Source of the DNA: Microlunatus soli
GTDB taxonomy: Bacteria > Actinomycetota > Actinomycetes > Propionibacteriales > Propionibacteriaceae
Assembly: GCF_900105385.1 (NCBI RefSeq)
Contig: NZ_LT629772.1
Location: forward strand, 2,294,001-2,358,000
Reading direction: 5' to 3'
Length of the DNA stretch: 64,000 bases
Of this stretch, positions 43,747-53,096 are shown in pieces. Under the pieces are notes generated by a model, which was not told the origin of the DNA, ran no database searches, and saw nothing but the letters and a program-made list of their open reading frames with translations. The translations under genes and the position numbers were made by a program. Each line of letters starts with the position of its first letter. Positions within the stretch are counted from its first letter, which is position 1.

Positions 43747-46128
43747 TCAGACGCCGTGGGTGTTCTCCGGTGCCCGCTCAGGGGTCTCGACCGAGGTAGC
43801 GGGAGCCTCACCGGCCAACGCCGGCGTGGACCCGCCGCCGTTGCCGCCGCCGTTCTCATCGGCGATGCCGACCTGACGCTTGGTGCTGATCACCACGACG
43901 GTGACCACGACAGCGAAGGCGATCAGGGCGATCACGAACCGCAGCGGGTTGGACGAGTTGCTGATCGGCGACATCGCGACCACGGCCGGGGCGATCAGCA
44001 CGGCGACCAGGTTCATCACCTTGATCAACGGGTTGATGGCCGGGCCGGCGGTGTCCTTGAACGGGTCACCGACGGTGTCGCCGATGATGGTGGCCTCATG
44101 GGCATCGGAGCCCTTGCCGCCGCCGTACCCGTCCTCGACGATCTTCTTCGCGTTGTCCCAGGCCCCGCCGGAGTTGGCCAGGAAGACCGCCATCAGGGTG
44201 CCGGCCGCGATCGCACCGGCCAAGTAGCCGGCCAGGGCCGGGGCACCCAGGCCGAAGCCGACCGCGATCGGCGCCATGATCGCCAGCAGGCCCGGGGTGG
44301 CCAGCTCACGCAGCGAGTCCCGGGTGCAGATGTCGACGACCTTGCCGTACTCGGGCTTGCCGGTGCCTTCCATGATCCCGGCGATCTCGCGGAACTGGCG
44401 GCGTACCTCGTAGACGACCGCACCGGCGGCCCGACCGACGGCGCTGATCGCCAGCCCGGAGAACAGGAATACCACGGCCGCACCGGCGATCAGACCGACC
44501 AGGGTCTGCGGTGCGTAGACCACGGCGTCGGCGGTGAACTTGGCGTAGGCATCGCCCAGCACGCCGCGGATCGCGTCGGTGTAGGAGCCGAACAGGGCGG
44601 TCGCGGCGAGCACGGCGGTGGCGATCGCGATGCCCTTGGTGATCGCCTTGGTGGTGTTGCCGACCGCGTCCAGCTCGGTGAGGATCTGAGCGCCGTCACC
44701 GTCCACGTCGCCGGACATCTCGGCGATGCCTTGCGCGTTGTCCGAGACCGGACCGAAGGTGTCCATCGCGACGATCACGCCGACGGTGGTCAGCAGGCCA
44801 CAGCCGGCCAGCGCGATGCAGAACAGCGCGACGATGCCGGTGCCGCCGATCAGGAAGGCGGCGAACACGGCGGCCGCGATCACCAGCGCGGTGTAGACCG
44901 CCGAGGACAGGCCGAGCGACATGCCGGACAGGATCACCGTGGCCGCACCGGTCAGCGAGGTCTTGGCGACATCCTTGGTCGGCCGGTTCTCGGTGTCGGT
45001 GTAGTAGCCGGTCAGCGACAGGATCAGCACCGCCAGCACGATGCCGACGATTACCGACAGCAGTGCGACCACCCGCGGATCGTCGATCGGGCCGCTGAAG
45101 GTGCCCTTGGCCAGGCCGAGATCGGCAAAACTGGACGGCAGGTAGACGAAGGCGGCGATCGCGACCAGGACCGCCGAGATGACCGCGGAGATGTAGAACG
45201 ACCGGTTGATCGTCCGCAGCCCGCTCTCCCCCGCACGCGGGCGAGTCAGGAAGATGCCGATGATCGCGGTGATCACGCCGATCGCCGGGACGATCAGCGG
45301 GAAGATCAGCCCGGCCTCGCCGAAGGCGGCCTTGCCCAGGATCAGCGAGGCGACCAGCATCACCGCATAGGACTCGAACAGGTCGGCGGCCATCCCGGCG
45401 CAGTCGCCGACGTTGTCACCGACGTTGTCGGCGATGGTCGCGGCGTTGCGCGGGTCGTCCTCGGGAATGTTCTGCTCGACCTTGCCGACCAGGTCGGCGC
45501 CGACGTCGGCGGCCTTGGTGAAGATGCCGCCGCCGACACGCATGAACATGGCCAGCATGGCGGCGCCGAAGCCGAAGCCTTCGAGGATGGTCGGGGCGTC
45601 GCTGCGGAAGATCAACACGACCAGTGCAGCGCCGAACAGCCCGAGCCCGACGGTCGACATGCCGACGTGGGCGCCGGTGCGGAAGGCGATCTTCATCGCC
45701 GGGTCACGGCCCTCGTCCCGCGCGGCAGCCGCCACCCGGACGTTGGCGCGGACCGCGAGCCACATCCCGAGGTAGCCGATCATCGCGGAGAAGAACGCGC
45801 CGACGATGAAGGCCAGCGAGCGGCCGATCCGGAGCAGCACCTGGGACGCGCCGGTGTCGGTGTGCGCCGGCAGCAACAGCAGCAGCAGGAACGCGACGAC
45901 AGCGAACACACCGAGGGTTTTGAACTGGCGGGTGAGGTAGGCGGCGGCGCCCTCCTGGACGCCCTGCGCGATGGTGCGCATGCTCTCGGTGCCTTCACCG
46001 GCGGCGAGCACCTGACGACGGAAGACCAGAGCCATTGCCAGGGCGATCAGCGCGATCACCGCGACGATCGCGACGACGGTGAGATTGCCCGACGACAAGG
46101 TCACTTGTTGTGCGGTAGGAAAGTACAT
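43747..46128 (-). CDS. hppA: K+-independent H+-translocating pyrophosphatase
   Basis: 793-aa membrane pyrophosphatase, about 16 helices, pumping H+ at the expense of PPi. The substrate site DVGADLVGKVE and the loop DDPRNAATIADNVGDNVGDCAGMAADLFESY are intact. The stretch GNTTKAITKG has Lys where K+-dependent enzymes have Ala, indicating the K+-independent H+-pumping subclass. The C-terminus adds a roughly 40-residue polar tail. Shine-Dalgarno CAGGAG precedes the ATG. Confidence 0.97.
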   Translation of the reverse strand: MYFPTAQQVTLSSGNLTVVAIVAVIALIALAMALVFRRQVLAAGEGTESMRTIAQGVQEGAAAYLTRQFKTLGVFAVVAFLLLLLLPAHTDTGASQVLLRIGRSLAFIVGAFFSAMIGYLGMWLAVRANVRVAAAARDEGRDPAMKIAFRTGAHVGMSTVGLGLFGAALVVLIFRSDAPTILEGFGFGAAMLAMFMRVGGGIFTKAADVGADLVGKVEQNIPEDDPRNAATIADNVGDNVGDCAGMAADLFESYAVMLVASLILGKAAFGEAGLIFPLIVPAIGVITAIIGIFLTRPRAGESGLRTINRSFYISAVISAVLVAIAAFVYLPSSFADLGLAKGTFSGPIDDPRVVALLSVIVGIVLAVLILSLTGYYTDTENRPTKDVAKTSLTGAATVILSGMSLGLSSAVYTALVIAAAVFAAFLIGGTGIVALFCIALAGCGLLTTVGVIVAMDTFGPVSDNAQGIAEMSGDVDGDGAQILTELDAVGNTTKAITKGIAIATAVLAATALFGSYTDAIRGVLGDAYAKFTADAVVYAPQTLVGLIAGAAVVFLFSGLAISAVGRAAGAVVYEVRRQFREIAGIMEGTGKPEYGKVVDICTRDSLRELATPGLLAIMAPIAVGFGLGAPALAGYLAGAIAAGTLMAVFLANSGGAWDNAKKIVEDGYGGGKGSDAHEATIIGDTVGDPFKDTAGPAINPLIKVMNLVAVLIAPAVVAMSPISNSSNPLRFVIALIAFAVVVTVVVISTKRQVGIADENGGGNGGGSTPALAGEAPATSVETPERAPENTHGV

Positions 46129-46458
46129 AAAACGTGCACTCCTGATGCTGCGGAAGTTTCGGATTTACTCCACAACGCGCCCTCGCGCGCAGCTTGCCGG
46201 GAGTCTAACCATGACCGCCCGGCTCACGCATGACCTGGGTCACATTGGCGACACAGATGGGCCCCGCGTCGCTGTCGTTGTCTGCGTCACTGACCGGCCC
46301 GGAGTGCACGGATGCGCAGTTCCTGCAGTCGGGATGTCTGTAGTGCGCACGTGCAGTGATCGTGAACCGACAACTCGCCGTCGACCGCGTCCCCTCGGTG
46401 ACCACTCGTCCGGGGCGTCCGTTGACGCACTGTCGGAGCGCGGCGGCACACTGGGACG
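46129..46458. other. Divergent promoter region hppA / helicase
   Basis: 330 bp between divergent genes. It holds the hppA Shine-Dalgarno at about 46144 and lower-GC sequence (46120-46180) likely to contain its promoter. Short frames are present, but none resembles a known protein. A cold-shock gene often found here in relatives is absent. Confidence 0.5.
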
Positions 46459-48792
46459 GTGACCATCTCGACCGATCCCGCCGCGTCCGGCACCGACGCC
46501 GGCCGCGTCCGGCACCGCCGGCGGCTCGACGGGCGGACGGCCGAGTTCGGCGACTGGCCGGGTTGGTTGCCCGCCGAGATCGTCGAGTCGCTGCGGGCGA
46601 CCGGTCTGGAGCGGCCGTGGACCCACCAGGTCACCGCCGCCGAGGCCGCCTATTCCGGCAGTCACGTCGCGCTGACCACGGGTACGGCATCGGGCAAGAC
46701 GCTGGGTTACCTGATGCCGGTGCTGGCCGCGACCTACGGCGGGGTCGCGGCGACCTCCCGTGCGCCGGTCGGTGGCCGGGCCGAGCTGCGGGAGCTGATC
46801 GTCAAACCGAAACGGCCGCACACCGCGCTCTACCTGGCACCGACCAAGGCACTGGCCCATGATCAACTGCGGGTGACAGACCAGGTGGGTCTGCCGGATT
46901 GGCGGGTGGCCGCCGTCGACGGCGATTCCGAACGCCAGGAACGGGACTGGGCCCGGGAACACGCATCCTATGTGCTGACCAATCCGGACTTCGTGCACTA
47001 TTCGATGCTGCCGCGGCACGGGCGGTGGGCATCGTTCCTCTCCGCTCTGCGCTATGTGGTCATCGATGAGGCGCACCGCTACCGCGGCGTCTTCGGCAGC
47101 CACGTCGCGCAGGTGATCCGGCGGCTGCGGCGGCTGTGTGCCGCGCATGGTTCGCATCCGACGTTCATCCTCGCCTCGGCGACCGTCACCGCCGCCGAGG
47201 AGATGGTGTCGGAGCTGATCGGCTGCAGCACTGACGAGGTCACGGTCGTCGATCGGGACGCGTCTCCGCACGGTCCGGTCGAGATGATCATGTGGGACCC
47301 GGAGGCCTATCCGACCGACGAGGCGGCCGTGCTGCTCGCCGATCTGGTGACGGCGGGCAAACAGACGGTTGCCTTCATCCCGTCCCGCCGGATGGCCGAG
47401 CTGACTGCCGTACGAGCCCAGGAGCGGGCGTCACGGCTGACCGGTGCTTCCGAAGGACTGACCGTGAACCCGCCGAAGGAAGACCCGCGGATCGATTCCT
47501 ATCGCAGCGGTTACCTCGCCGCCGACCGCCGTGCTCTGGAGCGTGCGTTGCAGGATGGGTCGCTGCACGGGCTGGCGGCCACGAACGCCCTGGAGCTCGG
47601 TGTCGACGTGGCCGGGCTGGACGCAGTGATCATCTGCGGCTTCCCCGGCACCCGGTCCGCGCTCTGGCAGCAGGCCGGACGCGCCGGGCGATCCGGTCGT
47701 GAGGCAGAGGTGATCTTGATCGCGGCGAAGAACCCGCTCGACGCCTACTACTTCGATCATCCCGGGCTGCTGTTCGACGAACCGGTGGAAAAGACCGTCC
47801 TGCACGCCGACAATCCGTACGTGCTCGGTCCACATCTGGCCGCGGCTGCCCAGGAGCTGCCGCTCACCGACACCGACAAGGTCTGGTTCGGCGACTCCAT
47901 GATCAATACCCTCCGCCGGTTGGAGGCGCAAGGTGTGTTGCGGAAGCGGCCGGCAGGGTGGTTCTGGTCCCGGCCGGACCGGGCGGTCGATTCGGTGGAT
48001 CTGCGCGGCTCGGGCGGGCCGACCGTCGACATCATCGAGGACGAGAGCGGCCGGGTGCTGGGCACGGTCGATCAAGCCGCCGCCGACGGTACGGTGCACG
48101 AGGGCGCGGTGTATCTGCATCAGGGCGAGACCTATCTGGTCGACGAACTTGATCTTGAAGAGTCCGAGGCACTGGTGCACGCCGCCCGGCTCGGCTATTA
48201 CACCGAGCCGCGCGGCAGCAACGAAGTCGAGGTGGTCGCCGAGCAGTTCACCCGCCCGTTCGGCCGCGGCATCCTGCATTACGGCGATGTCGACGTGTTC
48301 TCCCAGGTGATCGGCTATCTGCGTCGGGACGAGGTGACGAGCGACGTCTGGGACGAGACACCACTCGACATGCCTGAGCGCCGGCTGCGGACCAAGGCGG
48401 TCTGGTGGACCTTCGATGCTGCAGCCCTCGATCTGTCGGCGGTCCAGCTCGGGTCGGCCGCACATGCCGCTGAGCACACCGCGATCGGGCTGCTGCCGAT
48501 GTTTGCGCCCTGTGACCGCTGGGACATCGGCGGGTTGTCCACGGTGCTGCATCCCGACACCGGGACGCTGACGGTCTTCGTCCATGACGGCCAGGCCGGC
48601 GGCGCCGGGTTCGCCGAACGTGGTTACCGGGTCGCCGACGACTGGTGGCAGGCGACCCTGGAACGGCTCCGGTCCTGCGAATGCAGCGCCGGCTGCCCGT
48701 CCTGTGTGGTCTCCCCCAAATGCGGAAATGCCAACCAGATGCTCGACAAGCAGGCTGCCATCTGGCTGCTGGAGGCGCTGCTCGTCGACTGA
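46459..48792 (+). CDS. DEAD/DEAH helicase with DUF1998 zinc domain
   Basis: 777-aa SF2 helicase of the YprA/Hrq1-like group. Walker A LTTGTASGKTLGY; DEAH box YVVIDEAHRYRG; motif III ILASATVTAAEEM; motif VI QQAGRAGRSGR. The C-terminal DUF1998 domain ends with the four-Cys zinc site CECSAGCPSCVVSPKCGN. Probably DNA repair. The GTG start is at 46459. It matches Rv3649 by position beside the tad cluster. Confidence 0.95.
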   Translation: MTISTDPAASGTDAGRVRHRRRLDGRTAEFGDWPGWLPAEIVESLRATGLERPWTHQVTAAEAAYSGSHVALTTGTASGKTLGYLMPVLAATYGGVAATSRAPVGGRAELRELIVKPKRPHTALYLAPTKALAHDQLRVTDQVGLPDWRVAAVDGDSERQERDWAREHASYVLTNPDFVHYSMLPRHGRWASFLSALRYVVIDEAHRYRGVFGSHVAQVIRRLRRLCAAHGSHPTFILASATVTAAEEMVSELIGCSTDEVTVVDRDASPHGPVEMIMWDPEAYPTDEAAVLLADLVTAGKQTVAFIPSRRMAELTAVRAQERASRLTGASEGLTVNPPKEDPRIDSYRSGYLAADRRALERALQDGSLHGLAATNALELGVDVAGLDAVIICGFPGTRSALWQQAGRAGRSGREAEVILIAAKNPLDAYYFDHPGLLFDEPVEKTVLHADNPYVLGPHLAAAAQELPLTDTDKVWFGDSMINTLRRLEAQGVLRKRPAGWFWSRPDRAVDSVDLRGSGGPTVDIIEDESGRVLGTVDQAAADGTVHEGAVYLHQGETYLVDELDLEESEALVHAARLGYYTEPRGSNEVEVVAEQFTRPFGRGILHYGDVDVFSQVIGYLRRDEVTSDVWDETPLDMPERRLRTKAVWWTFDAAALDLSAVQLGSAAHAAEHTAIGLLPMFAPCDRWDIGGLSTVLHPDTGTLTVFVHDGQAGGAGFAERGYRVADDWWQATLERLRSCECSAGCPSCVVSPKCGNANQMLDKQAAIWLLEALLVD

Positions 48793-48806
48793 CCCGCCGG
48801 CTGATC

Positions 48807-48852
48807 ATCGGGGAAACTTCTGCCGGTTACTCGCGGCAGGATCTTCCCCGAT
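48807..48852. terminator. Nested two-stem hairpin after helicase
   Basis: Outer arms ATCGGGGAA and TTCCCCGAT (9 bp, perfect) enclose an inner stem CTGCCG/CGGCAG with an 8-nt loop. It ends immediately before the ATG of the next gene, so it can act as a terminator or leader structure. Confidence 0.6.
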
Positions 48853-50409
48853 ATGCCCGGTACGGTATGGCCGGTGACTTTCCTGCTGTTCCCGGGCCGC
48901 CATCACGTGCTGACCACCTTCCAGGCCGACTATCTGCAGTCCGTGACAGGCCCCGACGGGCAGTGCCCGGAGGCGACAGTGGTCTGGGCGGTCACGTCGG
49001 CGAACCACCACACCACCAAGCGCAACCCCGTCCCGTACGACCGCCGCGAGGCCGCGATCGAACGGTTGTCGACCCAGACCGGGCTCCGGTCGCTGGTGGT
49101 CGCGGTCCACGACGTACCGCCGACCGACCTGTTCGCCGACGCCACGGTGAAGGCTTGCGAAGAAGCACTGGGCGAGGACCTGTCGCCGGCGACCACGACG
49201 GTTGCCTGTTCGACCGCTTCGGTGGCGGCGATGTACCGCGATCTTGGCTACACCGTGCTGCCGGTCGAGGACGGTCTCGACCCGCAGCCGGCCCGACCGT
49301 GGGACGTGTTGCTGGAGATCGCCGACGGCTCCGACGTTTGGCGGAAGTCAGCGCACCCGGCGACCGTGGATGTCTTCGAGCGCTACCGGCTGGATGATCA
49401 TGTCCGCCGGTGCGTCAACGATCCGGTGATCGGCGACGACGGCGGGCTGACGCCGACTCGGGATTATCACACCTATGCCGAGGCGTTCGAGACGGCGTCG
49501 GACCGCAAATGGGAGCAGATCGCCGACTTCGTCCGGCCGGGACGGATCCTCGACATCGGCTGCGCGACGGGTGGTCTGTTGGAGCGGATCGATCGTGACC
49601 TGCGATTCCACGAATCCGACCTGCTCGGCGTCGAGGTGGCGCGACATCTGATGGCCGAATGCGAACACAAGCTCAACCAGGGCGTGTTCAGCAATCCGAA
49701 CGTCTACTTCTATCAACGCAACATGCTCGGTGACGCGATCTTCTCGCCGAACTCGATCGACACCTCGATCAGCATCGCACTGACCCACGAGATCTGGTCC
49801 TACACACCGCCGACCTCGCCTTCCAGCCGGCTCGACGCGGTCCGTCGCTTCGTGCACAACATCGCAGCCCACACCACTGCCGGCGGCGTCTGGATCAACT
49901 CCGATGTCTGCGCCCCCGACGATCCGGACCGCCAGGTCGCCCTGAGTCTCGACGATTCCGACGGCCGGAATCCCAACAGCGTCAGGGATCTCGACGGACT
50001 ACCCAGAGCAGAGGTGGCCGACCACGTCGGCGCGCTGTCAACGCGAGCGAAGTTCGATCAGTTCCAGCACGACTTCGCCCGCAACGCCGGCGTCATCATC
50101 GGCGCCGAGACCAGTGGCGCCGCGATCCTGCTCCGCCTCGGCGATGCGATGGACTTCCTGACCCGCAAGGACTACGCCGACAACTGGCTGTCGGAGTCGC
50201 ACGAGCAGTTCTGCGGACTGACCTACGCCGACTGGACCAAGATCATCTCCGAGGCAGGTCTCTCGATGGCACCGGGGTCCCATGCCTGGCGTAATGACTG
50301 GGTGATCACCAACCGCATTGCACCGGTAGCCTCCCTGGCCGACCCCGGCGGCGCCAGCATCGACTGGCCCGTCACCCACCTGCTCGCGATCGCCGAGAAG
50401 CCCCAATAG
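48853..50409 (+). CDS. Nucleotidyltransferase-like/SAM methyltransferase fusion
   Basis: 518-aa two-domain protein. Residues 1-150 resemble a nicotinamide-nucleotide adenylyltransferase-type Rossmann fold: FLLFPGRHHVLTTFQ carries the His pair expected of the nucleotide-binding H-x-G-H region, though the HxGH itself is not exact. The second half, from about residue 220, is a class I methyltransferase with RILDIGCATGGLLERI and later NDWVITNRIAP. No partner genes give a pathway. The ATG follows the hairpin directly; GTG 48874 is an alternative start. Confidence 0.75.
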   Translation: MPGTVWPVTFLLFPGRHHVLTTFQADYLQSVTGPDGQCPEATVVWAVTSANHHTTKRNPVPYDRREAAIERLSTQTGLRSLVVAVHDVPPTDLFADATVKACEEALGEDLSPATTTVACSTASVAAMYRDLGYTVLPVEDGLDPQPARPWDVLLEIADGSDVWRKSAHPATVDVFERYRLDDHVRRCVNDPVIGDDGGLTPTRDYHTYAEAFETASDRKWEQIADFVRPGRILDIGCATGGLLERIDRDLRFHESDLLGVEVARHLMAECEHKLNQGVFSNPNVYFYQRNMLGDAIFSPNSIDTSISIALTHEIWSYTPPTSPSSRLDAVRRFVHNIAAHTTAGGVWINSDVCAPDDPDRQVALSLDDSDGRNPNSVRDLDGLPRAEVADHVGALSTRAKFDQFQHDFARNAGVIIGAETSGAAILLRLGDAMDFLTRKDYADNWLSESHEQFCGLTYADWTKIISEAGLSMAPGSHAWRNDWVITNRIAPVASLADPGGASIDWPVTHLLAIAEKPQ

Positions 50410-50447
50410 CCGACGAACCGGAGGTGGTGCCGCTCAATGTCGCAGCG

Positions 50448-51050
50448 TCAGCGGACGTTTCCATCCCGCACGCAAGCGTTGCGCTTCCACTCACTCTTCG
50501 TGAGCGCTTCAGTGCTCCTCAGATCGGCGACCCGCCAGCGATCGTCTGGCCCCTTCTCGGCCACCATGTGTTGGATCAGATACCTGCTGCCAGGGTCCCA
50601 TAGCGGCTTCCCAGACTCGTCGTCGACGACCTCGAACCGTGACCAGTCCTCGCACCCGACGAGCACGGCTCGGCCTCGCTCCTCATTGAGTGCTGTCACA
50701 ACGACGCCTATTCGAAGGACGCCGGTGCCCGTTACGCCAGGGGCGATGCCCTCCATGTTGAGCTCTAGGTAGTTCCCGGTCATTGTCTGTTTTAGTTCGC
50801 GCGTCGGCTTTGCACTCCCGCCCATCCGCTGGATCCGCGTGGCCTCGGCGAACCCGGCCCGGTACGCGTGCTCCACACTTCCGCGGTCACTCGTCGTTGA
50901 CGGCTTGTCCTTCTCTGTGTCCGCCGATTGCTTGCTTCCCTTCGACGGTGCGACCGCGCTCGGCACAACGCCCGGTCGCTCGCCGTCGGGCACGCCTGAG
51001 CATCCGGCGAGGAGAACCAACGCAAGACCGCACAGAGACGCCTTCAACAC
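50448..51050 (-). CDS. Lipoprotein of unknown function
   Basis: 200-aa lipoprotein. The signal starts at GTG 51050 and the lipobox VLLAGC places the lipidated Cys at 17. A Ser/Lys/Pro linker is followed by a soluble domain (HAYRAGFAEATRIQRMGGSAKP, then VRIG-type strands and YLIQHMVAEKGPDDRWRVADL), typical of small actinobacterial lipoproteins with an NTF2-like look. GC and codon use are lower than the neighbours, suggesting acquisition. The ATG-like start at 51092 would add 14 residues. Confidence 0.75.
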   Translation of the reverse strand: MLKASLCGLALVLLAGCSGVPDGERPGVVPSAVAPSKGSKQSADTEKDKPSTTSDRGSVEHAYRAGFAEATRIQRMGGSAKPTRELKQTMTGNYLELNMEGIAPGVTGTGVLRIGVVVTALNEERGRAVLVGCEDWSRFEVVDDESGKPLWDPGSRYLIQHMVAEKGPDDRWRVADLRSTEALTKSEWKRNACVRDGNVR

Positions 51051-51224
51051 ATCAGAATGATGGACCGTGGCTGGCTGACTCACTCGACGCACCCGGACAC
51101 GTTCTCTCTGTTCAACCCACCTCCCGAATCACGAGAGGTATCGCACGTCTCGTCCGCAGGTCTCCCCGCCACGACCAGCAGAGTCGTGCTGGTGCGCACG
51201 GCGAGCAGACTCGACGGATGCCCA

Positions 51225-51559
51225 TCAGTCGCCAAACGTGCATCGCGTTCGTGTTCTGACCTGATCACTGCGGAACACCTTCCAGGCGCCAGCCTGGTTG
51301 TACTTCGTCGGATCGTCCACGATCGGCGCATGCATCTCGACGGCAACGAGTTCCCAGTCTGTATTCGAGACTGCTCTTCCGTTGGCCTCCGCTCGGCGCT
51401 ATCGGAGGCACTGGGAGTCGACGTTGCATCCGTGGCTCTTGACGTCGATGGTGTCACGTCCGTCGACGGCGATCGCCCACCCATGCTCGGCGTATCGCCA
51501 GCGCATGCGCTGACACCGCACATCACAATCACCGCCATCCAGCCGGCTGGTGATCTCAT
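51225..51559 (-). pseudogene. Frameshifted small lipoprotein gene
   Basis: The ATG at 51559, with GGAGGG upstream, begins a clear lipoprotein signal (MAVIVMCGVSACAGD, lipobox VSAC) and a Ser/Thr linker. The plausible mature domain lies in another frame: TDWELVAVEMHAPIVDD, KYNQAGAWKVFRSDQ, ending at 51225. The frames would join if one base were restored between about 51350 and 51390. In the original frame the sequence becomes compositionally unusual. It could be a recent inactivation or a sequencing error. Confidence 0.6.
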
Positions 51560-51609
51560 GGCTCCCTCCGCCGGTGAGCGCTAGCAGCGGGCCAACTCGC
51601 CGGCGCGGC

Positions 51610-51987
51610 TCACCGCACGGGTCCTGCATGAGCCTGGACTACCAGGGTTTTCCGGAGGCCAGGCATCTTGATCGGGACCGGCTGGGAGATCTTGGTCGTG
51701 ATCACGAAGTCCGTCGGGTCGCCGACGATGTCGCAGTGGACGAGCTTGTGCCGGTTCTTGATCGCGTTGGCCGCGGCGGCGAGGCAGCCGTCGGCGCCGG
51801 TGCCGTAGGCGCGGGCGCCGGCGAGGGCGGCCAGGTCTGCGGCCGCCCGCGCCTGATGGTTGGCGACGATGTAACGCCCGACGACTCCGAAGCCTGCGGC
51901 CAGCACCAGCATGAAGATCACCACGGTCATCAAGAGGATGGTGCCGCTGCCCCGCTCCCGGCCGCGCAGCGGCACACGACTGATCAC
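51610..51987 (-). CDS. TadE/Rv3654c-like secretion-associated protein
   Basis: 125-aa protein with a basic start (VISRVPLRGRERGSGT) and a single hydrophobic helix (ILLMTVVIFMLVLAAGFGVVG), then the conserved RAAADLAALAGA. This matches the small Flp/Tad-locus helix protein encoded last in the mycobacterial cluster. GTG 51987 overlaps the preceding tadE stop. Confidence 0.88.
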   Translation of the reverse strand: MISRVPLRGRERGSGTILLMTVVIFMLVLAAGFGVVGRYIVANHQARAAADLAALAGARAYGTGADGCLAAAANAIKNRHKLVHCDIVGDPTDFVITTKISQPVPIKMPGLRKTLVVQAHAGPVR

Positions 51988-52355
51988 GATCCCGGCTCCT
52001 TCACTGCTGTCGACTGTGCTTGCAGCGTCACCGCGGGCACGAAGTCGAAAGGCTTGGAGGTCACCTTCACGATGACGGTGACCTCCTGCCCATGGCTGTC
52101 CACGTCGACCGTGGATCCGGTCGGCGCCGACGCGGTCTCCCGGCGGACTGCGTCCTTGTCTCCGCGCGCCGCCTGCCGGGCGATGTCGCTGGCTGCGTCG
52201 ATGCACATCGCCTGCGTCCCGAACAGGGAGATCGCCCAGCCGAAGAACGCGAGCATCATCATCACGATCAAGATGCCGCAGACCAGTTCGACGGTGACCA
52301 TCCCGCGGTGTGATCCCGTGGCCGGCGACCGATCCGAACGCTGCAATCGAGGCAT
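51984..52355 (-). CDS. TadE-like pseudopilin
   Basis: 123-aa TadE-family protein: the prepilin-like G-MVTVELVCGILIVMMMLAFFGW segment carries Glu at +5, and the C-terminal domain begins DAASDIARQAARGD. ATG 52355 with GGAGG spacing 8 is preferred; the longer frame reaches into the preceding gene. It is coupled to the next gene. Confidence 0.88.
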   Translation of the reverse strand: MPRLQRSDRSPATGSHRGMVTVELVCGILIVMMMLAFFGWAISLFGTQAMCIDAASDIARQAARGDKDAVRRETASAPTGSTVDVDSHGQEVTVIVKVTSKPFDFVPAVTLQAQSTAVKEPGS

Positions 52356-52377
52356 CGCTGATCCTCCGAAAGATCGA

Positions 52378-52632
52378 TCAGTCGAAGATCTTGCTGACCA
52401 GATCCTTGAACACTCCGGCCAGGAACGTCGCCATCTTCTCGTCATGCAGCATCGTCGCCACGACGGTGACGATCGCGATCACCACCAGCGTGCCGAAGAT
52501 GAATTCGACGGTGACCATGCCTCGCTCCGACGGGCGAGGCGGCGACAGGATGTAGCCGAGCATGGTGCTGAACAGACTGAGCGGACCGGCGCTGACGCTC
52601 GCCGCCGAAGCCGCCTCCAATGATTGATGCAT
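52378..52632 (-). CDS. Flp-like small pilin (DUF4244)
   Basis: 84-aa protein. The C-terminal half has ERGMVTVEFIFGTLVVIAIVTVVATML, the processed-pilin type hydrophobic region with Glu+5, and ends in LAGVFKDLVSKIFD, matching DUF4244. The ATG follows GAGGAG. It is probably the major fibre subunit of the Tad/Flp apparatus. Confidence 0.88.
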   Translation of the reverse strand: MHQSLEAASAASVSAGPLSLFSTMLGYILSPPRPSERGMVTVEFIFGTLVVIAIVTVVATMLHDEKMATFLAGVFKDLVSKIFD

Positions 52633-53096
52633 CCCAACTCCTCTGTGTGAAGAGGGGAGCCCCGATGTGCTCCCCGGACTTGCCCTGCACTGACACTCTG
52701 GGGATTTTCGACCGTGACTGTTTCGCCTGTGGACAGCGCTTCGTGGTGGGTTTCGGGCTGTGGACAACTGTCTGCTGGTGCCGCCGCCCCGTCCTGCAGA
52801 GAGGTTCGGAAGCCGGACCAGAAGTCGCGACGGCCGCGTCCACGAAGATCCGAGGTCCTGTGAAGCCGGGAGGTTCCCGCGAAAAGGGCCCCGGCATCCT
52901 GTTTGCGACGTCGAGGTCGGGCGGAGTCGGCGCGGGACACGTGTGCCCGGCGAGCTTGACCGAGAAGGTTGCTGCCAAACGGGCTGGATCACAGCAACTC
53001 GCTCGGTCAACTTGATGACTTGGCTGTTCGCCACGCAGATCCCAACGGGCGAGAGCGATGAGCAACGGGGCCGGACAGCCACCTGTCGCTGTCGTC
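52633..53096. other. Gap between pilin genes and tadC with DnaA-box-like sites
   Basis: 464 bp with no convincing gene. It holds direct repeats of the form GTTTCGnnCTGTGGACA at 52720-52736 and 52751-52767, each containing a TGTGGACA DnaA-box-like core. The promoter for the pilin gene should lie here. Confidence 0.5.

Noticed and set aside
43666-46233. 855-aa plus-strand open frame
   Set aside because: Antisense shadow of hppA; composition is His/Arg/Gly-rich with no domain, and the opposite strand is a clear H+-pyrophosphatase.
46205-46405. 66-aa Cys-containing frame between hppA and the helicase
   Set aside because: No Shine-Dalgarno, no family resemblance; overlaps likely promoter sequence.
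52442-53065. 207-aa frame covering the pilin gap
   Set aside because: It runs across the DUF4244 gene in the wrong frame and shows no motif.
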